Shown here: positions 8,404-16,564 of the stretch, piece after piece
How the letters are laid out: each line of letters opens with the position of its first letter
Numbering within the stretch: the first letter of the stretch is position 1
Origin: Halomicrobium sp. LC1Hm
GTDB lineage: Archaea; Halobacteriota; Halobacteria; Halobacteriales; Haloarculaceae
Reading direction: 5' to 3'
Length of the DNA: 64,000 nucleotides
Assembly: GCF_009617995.1 (NCBI RefSeq)
Contig: NZ_CP044129.1
Span: 1,860,001 to 1,924,000 of the forward strand
Translations under genes and position numbers: made by a program
The notes under the pieces: model-generated
What the model saw: the letters and a program-made list of their open reading frames with translations, nothing else
What the model was told of the DNA's origin: nothing
Databases searched by the model: none

Positions 8404-8601
8404 GACGGATCGCTGGCCACGAGAACGGCCGGCAGTACGAGACGGGACCGTGTCGCCTCACACTCGGGACGCGTTTTCGCGATACTTTTTGTCGACGCTC
8501 GACGGTAGCGCTGCCAGTGGTACTGACAGTCGGTCGTCGCCGCGGGCGGGGACCCATCTGACCGCTGTGGTGGCGTTTGCACAGCGGTGTGACCGAGCGT
8601 C

Positions 8602-9333
8602 TCAGTCAGACGGCTGTGCGTCGTGGTCCGGAGCCAGCGCCGCGTCCTCGTCTTCGAACACCTGTGTCCCGAGTTCTTCGACGATCGCCTCGCCACTGAG
8701 CGCGAGCAGGCCGAAGCCGACCTTCGTCACCACGTCGAGGTAGGCGACGACCAGCGCCGTCGTTTCGAGGTCCATCAGCCCGAGTCCGGACTGTCCGACG
8801 ATCCAGATGACCGGATAGACGCCCCAGAGCACGACGACGAAGTTACGGAGCGTCTCGTAGACCCCGAATCCGACCTCCGAGAGCGTGTCGACGGCGGCCT
8901 CCGAGACCGAGCCGTACAGCAGGTAGCCGACGCCAGCGAAGGCGACCGCGCCCAGGGCGAACAAGCCCCAGGCGAGTAGGCCACTCGACAGCGCGCCCGC
9001 GAACCCGAAGACGATCGTCAGGACCTGCAGGCCGACGAGTTTCCCGATCGTCTCGCGGTCGGCACCCGCGAACAACCCCAGGAACAGGACGTTCAGGGGC
9101 GTCGTCAGCAGCCAGTCGACGTAGCGGGGAATCCAGACGATGTGATCTCCCGTGTCGAAGCCGCCGATGCCGAGTGCCATGATCGCGTAGGCGAAGATCG
9201 CGATGCTGGGAATCGAGACCAGCACCGCGTACCGCGTGCGTCTCTCGGCCGGGACGAGCCTGAAGCCGTAGGCGAGGATCGCCGTCCCAGCGAGCATACC
9301 GATCGTACCGAGTGTGAACCAGAGTTCTATCAT
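8602..9333 (-). CDS. sop2: Sensory rhodopsin II (blue-light photoreceptor)
   Basis: A 243-residue seven-helix retinal protein. Lys204 in helix G (TKVGFG) is the retinal Schiff-base lysine, and Asp73 (RYVDWLLTTPL) is the counterion. The position of the bacteriorhodopsin proton donor Asp96 is Phe84, as in sensory rhodopsins and not in pumps. Tyr173 and Thr203 match the Tyr174-Thr204 pair needed for signalling in Natronomonas SRII. It starts 2 bp after the htrII stop, the standard transducer-receptor operon. It should mediate repellent phototaxis through HtrII. Confidence 0.95.
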   Translation of the reverse strand: MIELWFTLGTIGMLAGTAILAYGFRLVPAERRTRYAVLVSIPSIAIFAYAIMALGIGGFDTGDHIVWIPRYVDWLLTTPLNVLFLGLFAGADRETIGKLVGLQVLTIVFGFAGALSSGLLAWGLFALGAVAFAGVGYLLYGSVSEAAVDTLSEVGFGVYETLRNFVVVLWGVYPVIWIVGQSGLGLMDLETTALVVAYLDVVTKVGFGLLALSGEAIVEELGTQVFEDEDAALAPDHDAQPSD

Positions 9334-9335
9334 CG

Positions 9336-11639
9336 TTAGTCGTCGTCAGTGGCCGCAGTCGTCTGCTGGCCGGGACTCTCGGCAGACTGCACCGAGAACC
9401 GGTCGAGCGCCTGTTCGAGTTCGTCTGCACGCTGTCTGAGTTCCGTCGCGGAGTCAGACACCTCGCCGATGGAGTGTGCCTGGTCCTCGGCCGCACCGGC
9501 GACCGTGTCCGCCTCCGTCGCGGTCTCCTGGCTGATCTCGGTCAGCTTGTCGATCATCTCCAGCAGTTCCGTCGCCGTCTCTGCTTGCTCTTCGGTCGCC
9601 CGGTCGATCTCCTGGATACCGGCGTCGACCTCCTCGGTGTACTCGACGATGGTTTCCAGGGCGTTGACGGCCTCTTCGACGGTCTCGACGCCGTCGGTGA
9701 TCCGCTGGCTGGTCGACTCCATCGTCTCGACGGTGTCGCCGGCCTGTGACTGGATGCGCTCGATGCGTTCCTCGATGTCCCCCGCGGCCTCTTTGGTCTC
9801 TTCCGCGAGGCCCTTGATCTCGTCGGCGACGACGGCGAAGCCCGCGCCCTCCGCGTCGGCGTGGGCCGCCTCGATCGAGGCGTTGAGCGCGAGCATGTTG
9901 GTCTGCTCGACGATCTGGGTGATGACCGAGACGATCTCGCCGATCTCGTCGAGGTCCTCGTCGAGTGCGTTGATCTCGGCGACGGTCTCCTCGGTCTCGG
10001 CCTCGATGCTGTTCATCTCCTCGATTGCCTCCTGGGCCGCTCTACGGCCGTCTTCGCCGACCTCGGCGGCCGACTGGGACGTGTCGGCCACCTGCTGGGC
10101 CGACGCCGCCATCTCCTCGGAGGCCGCAGAGAGGTTCTCCATCTCCGAGGCCGCGTTCTGGAGCCGCTCGCTCTGTTCGTTCGTGCCGTCGAAGATCTCC
10201 TGGATCGACTCGCTGACCTGCTGGCTGGCCCGGTCGACCCGCTGGGCGTTCGTCCCCACGTCGTCGCTCGCCTGCAACACGTTGCTCGCGAAGGACTTCA
10301 TCTCGGCGATGGTCGTCGAGAGGTCCGCCAACATCGCGTTGATCTCCTCGCCGACCTCGCTCATCGCGTCGTTCATGCTCTCGGTGTCGACGCGGACGGT
10401 GAGGTCGCCGTCGGCCGCCGAGGACAGTGCGTCGCTGTACTCGGTGGCCTTCAGTTCGAGGTGGCCCGTCAGCGCCTCCATCTCGGCCTGCTCTTCCTCG
10501 GCGTCCTCGCGGGCCTGCTCGGCGTCACTCTTGGCTTGCTCGGCTTCTTTCCGTGCCTCCTCGGCGTCTGAGATCGTCTCTCGGAGGTTCGTCCGCATGT
10601 CATCGAGCGACTGGTACAGCGAGCCGATCTCGTCGGTCCGGGCGGTGGTCAGGTCCACGTCGAGATCGCCGGCACCCATCTCCTCGGCCCTGTTCGAGAG
10701 TCGGCGAAGCGAGACGATCGTGCCGCTCCCGATCGTGACGCCGACGAGTCCGAGGTTGATCACCGCGAACAGCACGATCCCGATCAGGTCGGAGTTGATC
10801 TGGGAGCTCAGCGCGTAGGCCTCGCTCCGGTCCGAGTGGACCATCACCGTCCAGTCGGCCGTTTCGAGCGTCGTCATGCCCATCAGCGTGTCGCCCATCG
10901 CCATGAAACCGGATTCGCCCGACGCCGGCATCGTCATGTTGCCGTCGTGTGGCGTGTTGATCTTGCTACTGTTGGGGTGGGCGATGTACTGACCCTCGTC
11001 GTTGACGACGGCGGTGTAGGACCCCTCACGCTGGTCGGAGAACGCCTCCGTCCGCTCCTTCAGATCGGTCATGAAGACGATCGCGTGATCGCTGTCGCCC
11101 TCAACCGGCGAGAGGATGGCGATGATCGGATGGTCGACGACCGAGACCTGGAACGGGGTGGTCACGTGCGTGTCGTCCGGCCCCTCGAAGTTCGGTGGGT
11201 CGGTCGCGAACGGCGCTCCCTGCTCGCTGGCGTCGACGCCGACGAAGTCCTCGCTCGAGCTGGCCTCGATCTCCATCGTCGTCGTGTCGACGTAGTGGAC
11301 TGCGACGACGTCGGCCGGGAGCCTGTCGTTGTCCTGTAAGGTGTTCAACTGCGCCTGTACCTCGCTGGTCGACCCCGACTCGAAGACCGGCAGCGCGGAG
11401 GTCATCCGGACGCTCTGTCGAGCCGACCCGAGCCACGCGTCGATCTGGTCGGCCTGAGTCGCCGAGGTCGCGCGCAAGTCGGACTCTACGTCGGACTCCA
11501 GTTCGTCTGAAGCCTGGACGCTCACCACGGCACCGACGGCGATGACGACGATCACCGCCAGCGCCAGCGCGAGTCCGAGGCGCAGGGCGTAACTGTCCCC
11601 GATAAACTCAGGAAGGAGAGATGATGTCTCAGAACTCAT
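9336..11639 (-). CDS. htr2: Sensory rhodopsin II transducer HtrII with large extracellular domain
   Basis: A 767-residue transducer: TM1 at about 20-42, an extracellular domain at about 43-283 (Cache-like), TM2 at about 284-309, then HAMP, methylation helices and a signalling hairpin ([15 protein letters not shown]). The length matches the Halobacterium salinarum type (765 aa), whose extracellular domain senses serine, and exceeds the short Natronomonas type (534 aa). It therefore probably integrates light from SRII with an external chemical signal and relays to CheA. The acidic, Ala/Glu-rich coiled-coil region contains repeated [11 protein letters not shown]-like segments. Confidence 0.95.
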   Translation of the reverse strand: MSSETSSLLPEFIGDSYALRLGLALALAVIVVIAVGAVVSVQASDELESDVESDLRATSATQADQIDAWLGSARQSVRMTSALPVFESGSTSEVQAQLNTLQDNDRLPADVVAVHYVDTTTMEIEASSSEDFVGVDASEQGAPFATDPPNFEGPDDTHVTTPFQVSVVDHPIIAILSPVEGDSDHAIVFMTDLKERTEAFSDQREGSYTAVVNDEGQYIAHPNSSKINTPHDGNMTMPASGESGFMAMGDTLMGMTTLETADWTVMVHSDRSEAYALSSQINSDLIGIVLFAVINLGLVGVTIGSGTIVSLRRLSNRAEEMGAGDLDVDLTTARTDEIGSLYQSLDDMRTNLRETISDAEEARKEAEQAKSDAEQAREDAEEEQAEMEALTGHLELKATEYSDALSSAADGDLTVRVDTESMNDAMSEVGEEINAMLADLSTTIAEMKSFASNVLQASDDVGTNAQRVDRASQQVSESIQEIFDGTNEQSERLQNAASEMENLSAASEEMAASAQQVADTSQSAAEVGEDGRRAAQEAIEEMNSIEAETEETVAEINALDEDLDEIGEIVSVITQIVEQTNMLALNASIEAAHADAEGAGFAVVADEIKGLAEETKEAAGDIEERIERIQSQAGDTVETMESTSQRITDGVETVEEAVNALETIVEYTEEVDAGIQEIDRATEEQAETATELLEMIDKLTEISQETATEADTVAGAAEDQAHSIGEVSDSATELRQRADELEQALDRFSVQSAESPGQQTTAATDDD

Positions 11640-11663
11640 CGTTTCGATACTGGGCGTTCACGG

Positions 11664-11672
11664 ATTAATAGA
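11664..11672 (-). promoter_or_regulatory. TATA-like promoter of htrII-sop2
   Basis: The minus strand reads tctattaat, 25 bp before the htrII ATG at 11639. Confidence 0.5.
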
Positions 11673-11934
11673 TTCGCGCGCAGTTTTCAGCGGTGATAAG
11701 CGGATTCTGAAACGCGAACGTCTCCCGGAACGCCCTCCCCGTCGAGGGCCGATCCGTCGCCGTCAGAACCCATAGAACTGTGGGGGCGTCCCCCGGCGAT
11801 TCGCGACGTGTCGGCTGTGCCAGACACGCCACCGAGTCGTCGGACACGTCGCCTCGCCGTTCGTACCGACGACGCTTCGTGTCCCGGCCCGCGTCAGCGG
11901 CGAAACGAGCGCCGCCGTCGGTATCCAGACTGGG

Positions 11935-11942
11935 TTTTATCC
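11935..11942 (+). promoter_or_regulatory. TATA-like promoter of the SDR gene
   Basis: The sequence ttttatcc lies 24-31 bp before the ATG at 11966. Confidence 0.4.
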
Positions 11943-11965
11943 GCTGTCGGCCCGAGCTATCTCCT

Positions 11966-12676
11966 ATGTCAGTCGACTTTGACTTCGACGGCAGCGTCGT
12001 ACTGGTGACCGGCGTCGGCGGTGCTCTCGGTGGTGCCGTCGCTCGTGCGTTCGACGACGCCGGTGCGACGGTCTGTGGTGCCGACATCGTCGCTCCGGAG
12101 AGCGAGGACTTCCTGCTCGACGAGACGGAAGCAATCGACTACTACCAGGGCGATTTCACCGACGAGGACGACGTGGCCGACATCGTGGCCAGCGTGGTCG
12201 AAGAGCACGGCCGTCTCGACGCCCTCTGTAACATCGCCGGGACGTGGCGCGGCGGCGATCCGATCCACGAGACCGACGCCGACACGTTCGACTTCCTGTT
12301 CGACGTGAACCTCAAGACGATGTTTCTGGCGTCGAAACACGCCCTCCCGCACCTCCGGGAGAGTGAGGGTGCCGTCGTCTCGGTCTCGGCGCGCTCCTCG
12401 CTGGAGGGTGGGGCGGGCGACGGGATCTACCGCGCGACCAAGGCCGGCGTGCGACTCCTGACCGAGACGATCGCCGCCGAAAACGAGGGGGTCGTCCGGG
12501 CCAACGCGGTCATGCCGAGTGTCATCGACACGCCGATGAACCGCGAGATGATGCCCGACGCCGACTTCGAGACGTGGGTCGATCCGGACGATATCGCGAC
12601 GATGATGCTGTTCCTCTGCTCCGAGGGAGCCACCGTCACCAGCGGCGCTGCGGTCCCGGTGTACGGCGAAGCCTGA
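11966..12676 (+). CDS. Short-chain dehydrogenase/reductase (SDR)
   Basis: A 236-residue classical SDR oxidoreductase. The nucleotide-binding motif is VTGVGGALGGAVA (usual TGxxxGxG), followed by NIAGTW (NNAG-like) near residue 90. The catalytic region has the serine in SVSARSSLEG and a Tyr-x-x-x-Lys in YRATKAG. The C-terminal segment (VIDTPMNREMM, then ASEGA-like SEGATVTSGAAVPVYG) fits FabG-like members. The substrate cannot be inferred. The ATG at 11966 follows a TATA-like box; upstream in-frame codons look non-coding. Confidence 0.85.
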   Translation: MSVDFDFDGSVVLVTGVGGALGGAVARAFDDAGATVCGADIVAPESEDFLLDETEAIDYYQGDFTDEDDVADIVASVVEEHGRLDALCNIAGTWRGGDPIHETDADTFDFLFDVNLKTMFLASKHALPHLRESEGAVVSVSARSSLEGGAGDGIYRATKAGVRLLTETIAAENEGVVRANAVMPSVIDTPMNREMMPDADFETWVDPDDIATMMLFLCSEGATVTSGAAVPVYGEA

Positions 12677-12727
12677 CGCACTCGGTAGCCCCGGCCTACC
12701 GGACGCAGCGAGCCGGTCGCCCGCTCC

Positions 12728-13204
12728 TCAGATAGCGTCGATGGCGTCGAGCACTTCGTCGTACGCCGGCTCGACGCCGGGATCGTCACTCACCCAGGCG
12801 TACTGGACGACGCCGTCGCCGTCGATGACGAAGACAGAGCGTTTGGCGACGCCGTCGACGCCCAGTTCCTCGAAGTCCATCGAGAGGCCCCACTCGTCGA
12901 CGATCTCGCGGTTCGAGTCGCTGAGCAGGTCGAACTCCAGTCCGAGCTTATCGCGGAACTCGTTCTGTGAGAACGGCGTGTCGATGCTGACGCCGTACAC
13001 GCTCGCGCCGGCCTCGCTGAAGTCGTCGAGGCGATCCTGGAACGTGTTCATCTCGTGGGTACAGACGCCGGTGAACGCACCGGGGAAGAAAGCGAGGACG
13101 ATCGGTGCCTCGTCGAGGCGGTCTGCGAGCGTGAACGACTCGATGTCACCATTCGCCAGCGGTGCCGTAAACGACGGCGCTTCGTCACCAGTAGAGACCA
13201 TCAC
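12728..13204 (-). CDS. Peroxiredoxin (AhpC/TSA family, 1-Cys type)
   Basis: A 158-residue thioredoxin-fold peroxidase. The motif FPGAFTGVCTHE carries the peroxidatic cysteine (Cys48). There is no other cysteine in the protein, so no internal resolving cysteine exists and reduction must use an outside thiol. The family detoxifies H2O2 and alkyl hydroperoxides. A second ATG one codon in is also possible. It is a single gene, convergent with the SDR. Confidence 0.88.
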   Translation of the reverse strand: MMVSTGDEAPSFTAPLANGDIESFTLADRLDEAPIVLAFFPGAFTGVCTHEMNTFQDRLDDFSEAGASVYGVSIDTPFSQNEFRDKLGLEFDLLSDSNREIVDEWGLSMDFEELGVDGVAKRSVFVIDGDGVVQYAWVSDDPGVEPAYDEVLDAIDAI

Positions 13205-13290
13205 TGGCCCGTAGCGGGTACCAGATCAAGTCGCTTGCGTTCCAGAACCTCCCGAGTAATACGGTTCGTCGATCAGGGTGAGCAAAAAGC

Positions 13291-13300
13291 CTATATTAGA
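13291..13300 (+). promoter_or_regulatory. TATA-like promoter of tatA
   Basis: The sequence ctatattaga lies 23 bp before the ATG at 13323. Confidence 0.5.
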
Positions 13301-13322
13301 CCTCACGCTAAGTCCTGCTACA

Positions 13323-13616
13323 ATGGTAGCAACCCTACTGCAGATCGGTTTACCGGGGACCCAGGAGATGATGATCATTCTCCTGATCGCGGTCCTGCTG
13401 TTCGGTGCAAACAAGATCCCGAAGCTCGCTCGCTCGACGGGTGAGGCGATGGGCGAGTTCCAGAAAGGCCGCGAGGAAGTCGAGCAGGAACTCGAAGAGA
13501 TCCGCGACGGGCCAGGCGAGAGTCAGGGCGCGACCGAGGAGCCCGACTCCGAGTTCGTCGAGACGACCGCCGACGACACCGCTTCGGAGACCGCCTCCGA
13601 GACAGCCACCGAGTAA
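13323..13616 (+). CDS. tatA: Twin-arginine translocase subunit TatA
   Basis: A 97-residue TatA/E-type protein: a short N-terminal membrane helix (about residues 12-28, IILLIAVLLFGANKIP), a family FG hinge, an amphipathic helix (ARSTGEAMGEFQKG) and an acidic, Thr/Glu-rich tail. TatA oligomers form the pore for folded Tat substrates, the main export route in haloarchaea. Two Tat-signal halocyanins are encoded within 3 kb. The ATG at 13323 follows a TATA box. Confidence 0.92.
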   Translation: MVATLLQIGLPGTQEMMIILLIAVLLFGANKIPKLARSTGEAMGEFQKGREEVEQELEEIRDGPGESQGATEEPDSEFVETTADDTASETASETATE

Positions 13617-13733
13617 CGCCCGCGACGTTCCCGACAGGGTTCCCGATCCCTTCTCCATCCATCTACCGTCCAGCCCCTGCCCTCCACGACGGAACAGCAG
13701 CGTTTTTGAGCCGTCTCACACACCGACTGATAG

Positions 13734-13807
13734 GGGCGTGTGGCCTAGTGGACGAGGGCGAGGGGTTCCTAACCCCTCGATCGCGGGTTCGAATCCCGCC
13801 ACGCCCG
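13734..13807 (+). tRNA. tRNA-Arg (anticodon CCT)
   Basis: It folds as a full cloverleaf. Acceptor GGGCGTG (13734-13740) pairs with CACGCCC (13800-13806), with G at the discriminator. The D stem is GCCT/GGGC. The anticodon stem AGGGG/CCCCT encloses loop TTCCTAA, giving anticodon CCT (13768-13770). The T stem GCGGG/CCCGC encloses TTCGAAT. No intron is present, and CCA is not encoded. Confidence 0.95.
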
Positions 13808-13905
13808 TGCAGCGACCGCAGGGAGCGAACCGGAACGGGATTCGAATCAGGGAGGTCGCGCGCAGCGAAGCGAGCACGTCCGACCGTGGTTCGAATCCCG
13901 CCACG
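13786..13905. repeat. tRNA-Arg 3' end and downstream partial copy
   Basis: The 18-bp sequence ggttcgaatcccgccacg from the T arm and acceptor (13786-13803) recurs exactly at 13888-13905. About 85 bp lie between the copies and include another T-loop-like segment (ggattcgaatcaggg, about 13838). This is the pattern left by site-specific integration at a tRNA 3' end, but no integrase is seen nearby. Confidence 0.7.
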
Positions 13906-13958
13906 ACCGACCGGAAAACGATTCTCGCGGTCACGGCGGGTGCGACAGCCGAGGCCTG

Positions 13959-14837
13959 TTACTCCTCGACGACGATGCCGCCGCGCTGGCCGATCGCCTC
14001 GTGAGGGTAGCAGGCGTACGGGTAGACGCCCGGTTCGTCGAAGGTCACTTCGAAGTGGCGGCCACTCTCGCTGTAGATGTCCGACTTCTCGATGTCGCCC
14101 TGGAATCCGATGTTGTGTGCGCCACCGTCCCCGGTCCACTCGAACGCGACGGTGGTTCCGGTCGAACACTTGAGTGCGAGCGGATCGAAAGCGAAGTTAC
14201 CGCCGTTGCCGGGGCTGCCGACGGTCACGGAGACCGCGTCCGAGCCCGTGCGGTCGGCGAGGGTCCCGTCCCAGCCGTCGACGTAGATGAGCCAGTGGTC
14301 GAGATCGGGATAGCCACTCTCCGGTGGCTTCCGGACCCGGATCACGCCTTTCAGCCCGTCGTCGCGCCGGGGTTCGGAGACGTAGGGGTACACGCCGGTC
14401 GTCTCGAAGTGGTGAGAGTAGGTCTCGTTTGGCCGGTCGGTGGCGTCGCCGCTGTCGAAGCTGCCGTCGACCGCGACGACGTTGTGTGGGCCGCCGTGGT
14501 CGAACCAGCGCCACACCACCGTCGTACCGGGTGTGACGGTGACCGCGGGCGGGTCGAAGGTGTAGCCGTCGCCCTCGATCGGGTGTCCGACCAGGACCTC
14601 GACCAGGTCGTCGTAGCCGACGTTTCGGAACTGACCGCCGTAGCCGTTGGCGTCGGCGAGCCACGCGTCGAGGTCGTCGACCGGGGCGTCGGTCGACGGG
14701 GGTGTCGCTGTCGTCGTCGTCGGACTCGTCGTCGCGGGTGAACCGGACCGAGCGGAGCCGAGACGGGCGGCGAGTGCCGGGATCGACGCGAACGATACGC
14801 TCTGGAGGAGCTGTCGTCTGGAGAGGGACCGTCGCAT
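13959..14837 (-). CDS. Two-domain halocyanin-like protein, Tat-exported
   Basis: A 292-residue protein with a Tat signal (SRRQLLQS, residues 6-13), a Thr/Ser/Pro linker (about 33-50) and two plastocyanin-like domains. Domain 2 (about 200-292) has His241, Cys276 and His279 as copper ligands, but Gln284 where halocyanins have the axial Met. In domain 1 (about 80-170) only His118 remains; the Cys, His and Met positions are Ser154, Arg157 and Leu162, so it cannot form a type 1 site. No lipobox is visible, so it is probably released or held by other means. Electron transfer outside the membrane is inferred. Confidence 0.85.
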   Translation of the reverse strand: MRRSLSRRQLLQSVSFASIPALAARLGSARSGSPATTSPTTTTATPPSTDAPVDDLDAWLADANGYGGQFRNVGYDDLVEVLVGHPIEGDGYTFDPPAVTVTPGTTVVWRWFDHGGPHNVVAVDGSFDSGDATDRPNETYSHHFETTGVYPYVSEPRRDDGLKGVIRVRKPPESGYPDLDHWLIYVDGWDGTLADRTGSDAVSVTVGSPGNGGNFAFDPLALKCSTGTTVAFEWTGDGGAHNIGFQGDIEKSDIYSESGRHFEVTFDEPGVYPYACYPHEAIGQRGGIVVEE

Positions 14838-15076
14838 AGCGAGTGAGGCTACTGGGGGCTCGCCCCTAAAGGGGATCCCTGGTTTGCAGAATCTGGAAAG
14901 CATGACTTTTCCCTTTACATTGTGGGGATGATACTACGGTGGGCACGCCGCACGCGGTTCCCGGCCGTCCGACTCGGACCGCTACCATTCCCAAGCCTCC
15001 ACCCGACTGGCAGACAGTCCTGTTCCGTCTGGTCCGGTCGGACGCGACCGCGGCGGCCACGCGCCCACAGAGACGC

Positions 15077-15436
15077 ATGACCGACGAGGTGCCGTCCGAA
15101 CAGGCCCTGTTCGATGCACTGGCCGATCCCGACTGCCGGACGATCGTCGCCGCGCTCGACGAACCGATGACGGCCAAGGGGGTCGCCGACGAGTGTGATC
15201 TCTCGCGGACGAGTGCCTACCGGAAACTGGAGACGCTGAGCGACGCAGCGCTGGTCGCCGAGCGAACGAAGGTCCGGGACGACGGCCACCACACGACGCA
15301 GTTCGTCAGGGACTTCAGGGGCGTGTTCGTGGCCTTCGACGGCGACGAATCGTTCGACGTCGACGTCGTCGACCACGAGGAGACACCGGACGAGCGCCTC
15401 GCGCGCTTCTGGTCACAGATCAGTGAGGAACTATGA
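15077..15436 (+). CDS. Winged-helix transcriptional regulator (ArsR-like)
   Basis: A 119-residue protein with an ArsR-like winged helix-turn-helix: LFDALADPDCRTIVAALDEP, then MTAKGVADECDLSRTSAYRKLETL as the recognition unit. It ends with an acidic C-terminal part. The ATG at 15077 is chosen because the domain begins right there; upstream in-frame sequence looks non-coding. It overlaps the next gene by 4 nt (ATGA). It lies between two halocyanin genes and may control them or its membrane partner. Confidence 0.8.
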   Translation: MTDEVPSEQALFDALADPDCRTIVAALDEPMTAKGVADECDLSRTSAYRKLETLSDAALVAERTKVRDDGHHTTQFVRDFRGVFVAFDGDESFDVDVVDHEETPDERLARFWSQISEEL

Positions 15437-15732
15437 ACACGGAGATACCGCTCGTCGTCATCGCCTTCAAGACGGGCACGCTGGCGCTCGGTGCGTTGAT
15501 CACGTATTTGGCCGCGAAAGCGGGGTACAGGACCGGCGCGTCCGGACTGCTGTACCTCGCGGCCGGATTCGGCGTCGTCACGCTCGGCTCGCTACTGGCC
15601 GGCATCGCCGATCAGTTGATCGCCGATCCGTCGGTGGCGCTGGTCGTCGAGAGCGCGTTGACCTTCGTCGGCTTCGGGATCATCGCGTACTCGCTGTACG
15701 TCACGAGAAGTAGTGGGACCGACCGCATCTGA
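15433..15732 (+). CDS. Small membrane protein (DUF7521-like)
   Basis: A 99-residue protein with three hydrophobic helices (about residues 5-25, 37-60 and 68-90). It is coupled by a 4-nt overlap to the winged-helix regulator. I recall such regulator/three-helix pairs as common in haloarchaea. The pairing suggests a membrane signal relayed to the regulator, but no function is known. Confidence 0.7.
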   Translation: MNTEIPLVVIAFKTGTLALGALITYLAAKAGYRTGASGLLYLAAGFGVVTLGSLLAGIADQLIADPSVALVVESALTFVGFGIIAYSLYVTRSSGTDRI

Positions 15733-15809
15733 GACGCGTCGATCAGTGTGCGGTGTCGCCACCCAGTGGCGGCGAGGCGACTGTCACATGGCTTGCGTCG
15801 GCCCGATCG

Positions 15810-16361
15810 TCACTCGACGACGATCGCGCCCTTCATCCCCAGCGACTTGTGGGGCGTACAGTAGTAGAGGTAAGTACCGCTCGATTCGAAGGTGTGTTGG
15901 TACTCGACGCCCTCGGTGTTGACCGATCCACCGGAGTCCAGCGGACCGTCACCCTCGGACTTCACGTTGTGGGCCCCGCCATTGCCAGTCCACTCGAACT
16001 CGACTGTCGTCCCGGAGGAGATCTGGACTGCTGCGGGATCGTACCCGAACGCGCCGCCGTTTGCCTCCGAACCGACCGTGACGGTGACGGTGTCCTGTCC
16101 GGTCATGTCGGCGACCGTCCCGTCGAAGTTCGACGTTTCGCCGAGGTACTCGGCGACCTCGTCGCTGGCCTCCATCGACGAACCGCCGCTCTCGGTCGCG
16201 CTCTCGGTCATCTCCGCTTCTGTAGCGCTTTCGGTCATCTCGTCGTCCGTCGCGCTCTCGGTGGCGTCGCCGCCGTCTCCACTACAGCCAGCGAGGAGAC
16301 CTGCTGCGGCGATTGCACCGGTACTCTGAAGAAGCGTTCGTCGGTTCAGGGAGTCACTCAT
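15810..16361 (-). CDS. hcp: Halocyanin (blue copper lipoprotein)
   Basis: A 183-residue plastocyanin-family electron carrier. The N-terminus has a Tat signal (NRRTLLQ) ending in a lipobox (LLAGC) with Cys26 as the lipidation site. A linker with EMTESATE-like repeats (about 40-58) tethers the domain to the membrane. All four type 1 copper ligands are present: His131, Cys168, His171 and Met176. It should shuttle electrons at the outer face of the membrane. The ATG at 16361 was chosen to place the Tat motif at the N-terminus. Confidence 0.92.
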   Translation of the reverse strand: MSDSLNRRTLLQSTGAIAAAGLLAGCSGDGGDATESATDDEMTESATEAEMTESATESGGSSMEASDEVAEYLGETSNFDGTVADMTGQDTVTVTVGSEANGGAFGYDPAAVQISSGTTVEFEWTGNGGAHNVKSEGDGPLDSGGSVNTEGVEYQHTFESSGTYLYYCTPHKSLGMKGAIVVE

Positions 16362-16564
16362 AGACACAGCGGAGTTGGGGAAGGAGACGGATAAGGTGGC
16401 CGAACACGGGGAATCCCGCCGGATGGGGTTCGATGACACGCGACAGCGAAACGCGGCTGGTCGGGGAATCTACCGGCGTCGAAGCGGCGACGACCAACGT
16501 TCGTTGGGGTGGAGTTCATGGTTCGTGTGAGCGAAGAGCGGGACATGCGACAGAGTGGTTCGCA

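Larger units (their letters stand above)
11640..11965. other. Divergent intergenic region between htrII and SDR
   Basis: This 326-bp stretch holds the minus-strand promoter of htrII near its left end and the plus-strand promoter of the SDR gene at its right end. I see no convincing gene in the middle; the reading frames there have no start or context support. Confidence 0.6.

Noticed and set aside
13834-13907. Second tRNA gene after tRNA-Arg
   Set aside because: Only T-arm and acceptor-like sequence is present; there is no anticodon arm or matching 5' acceptor.
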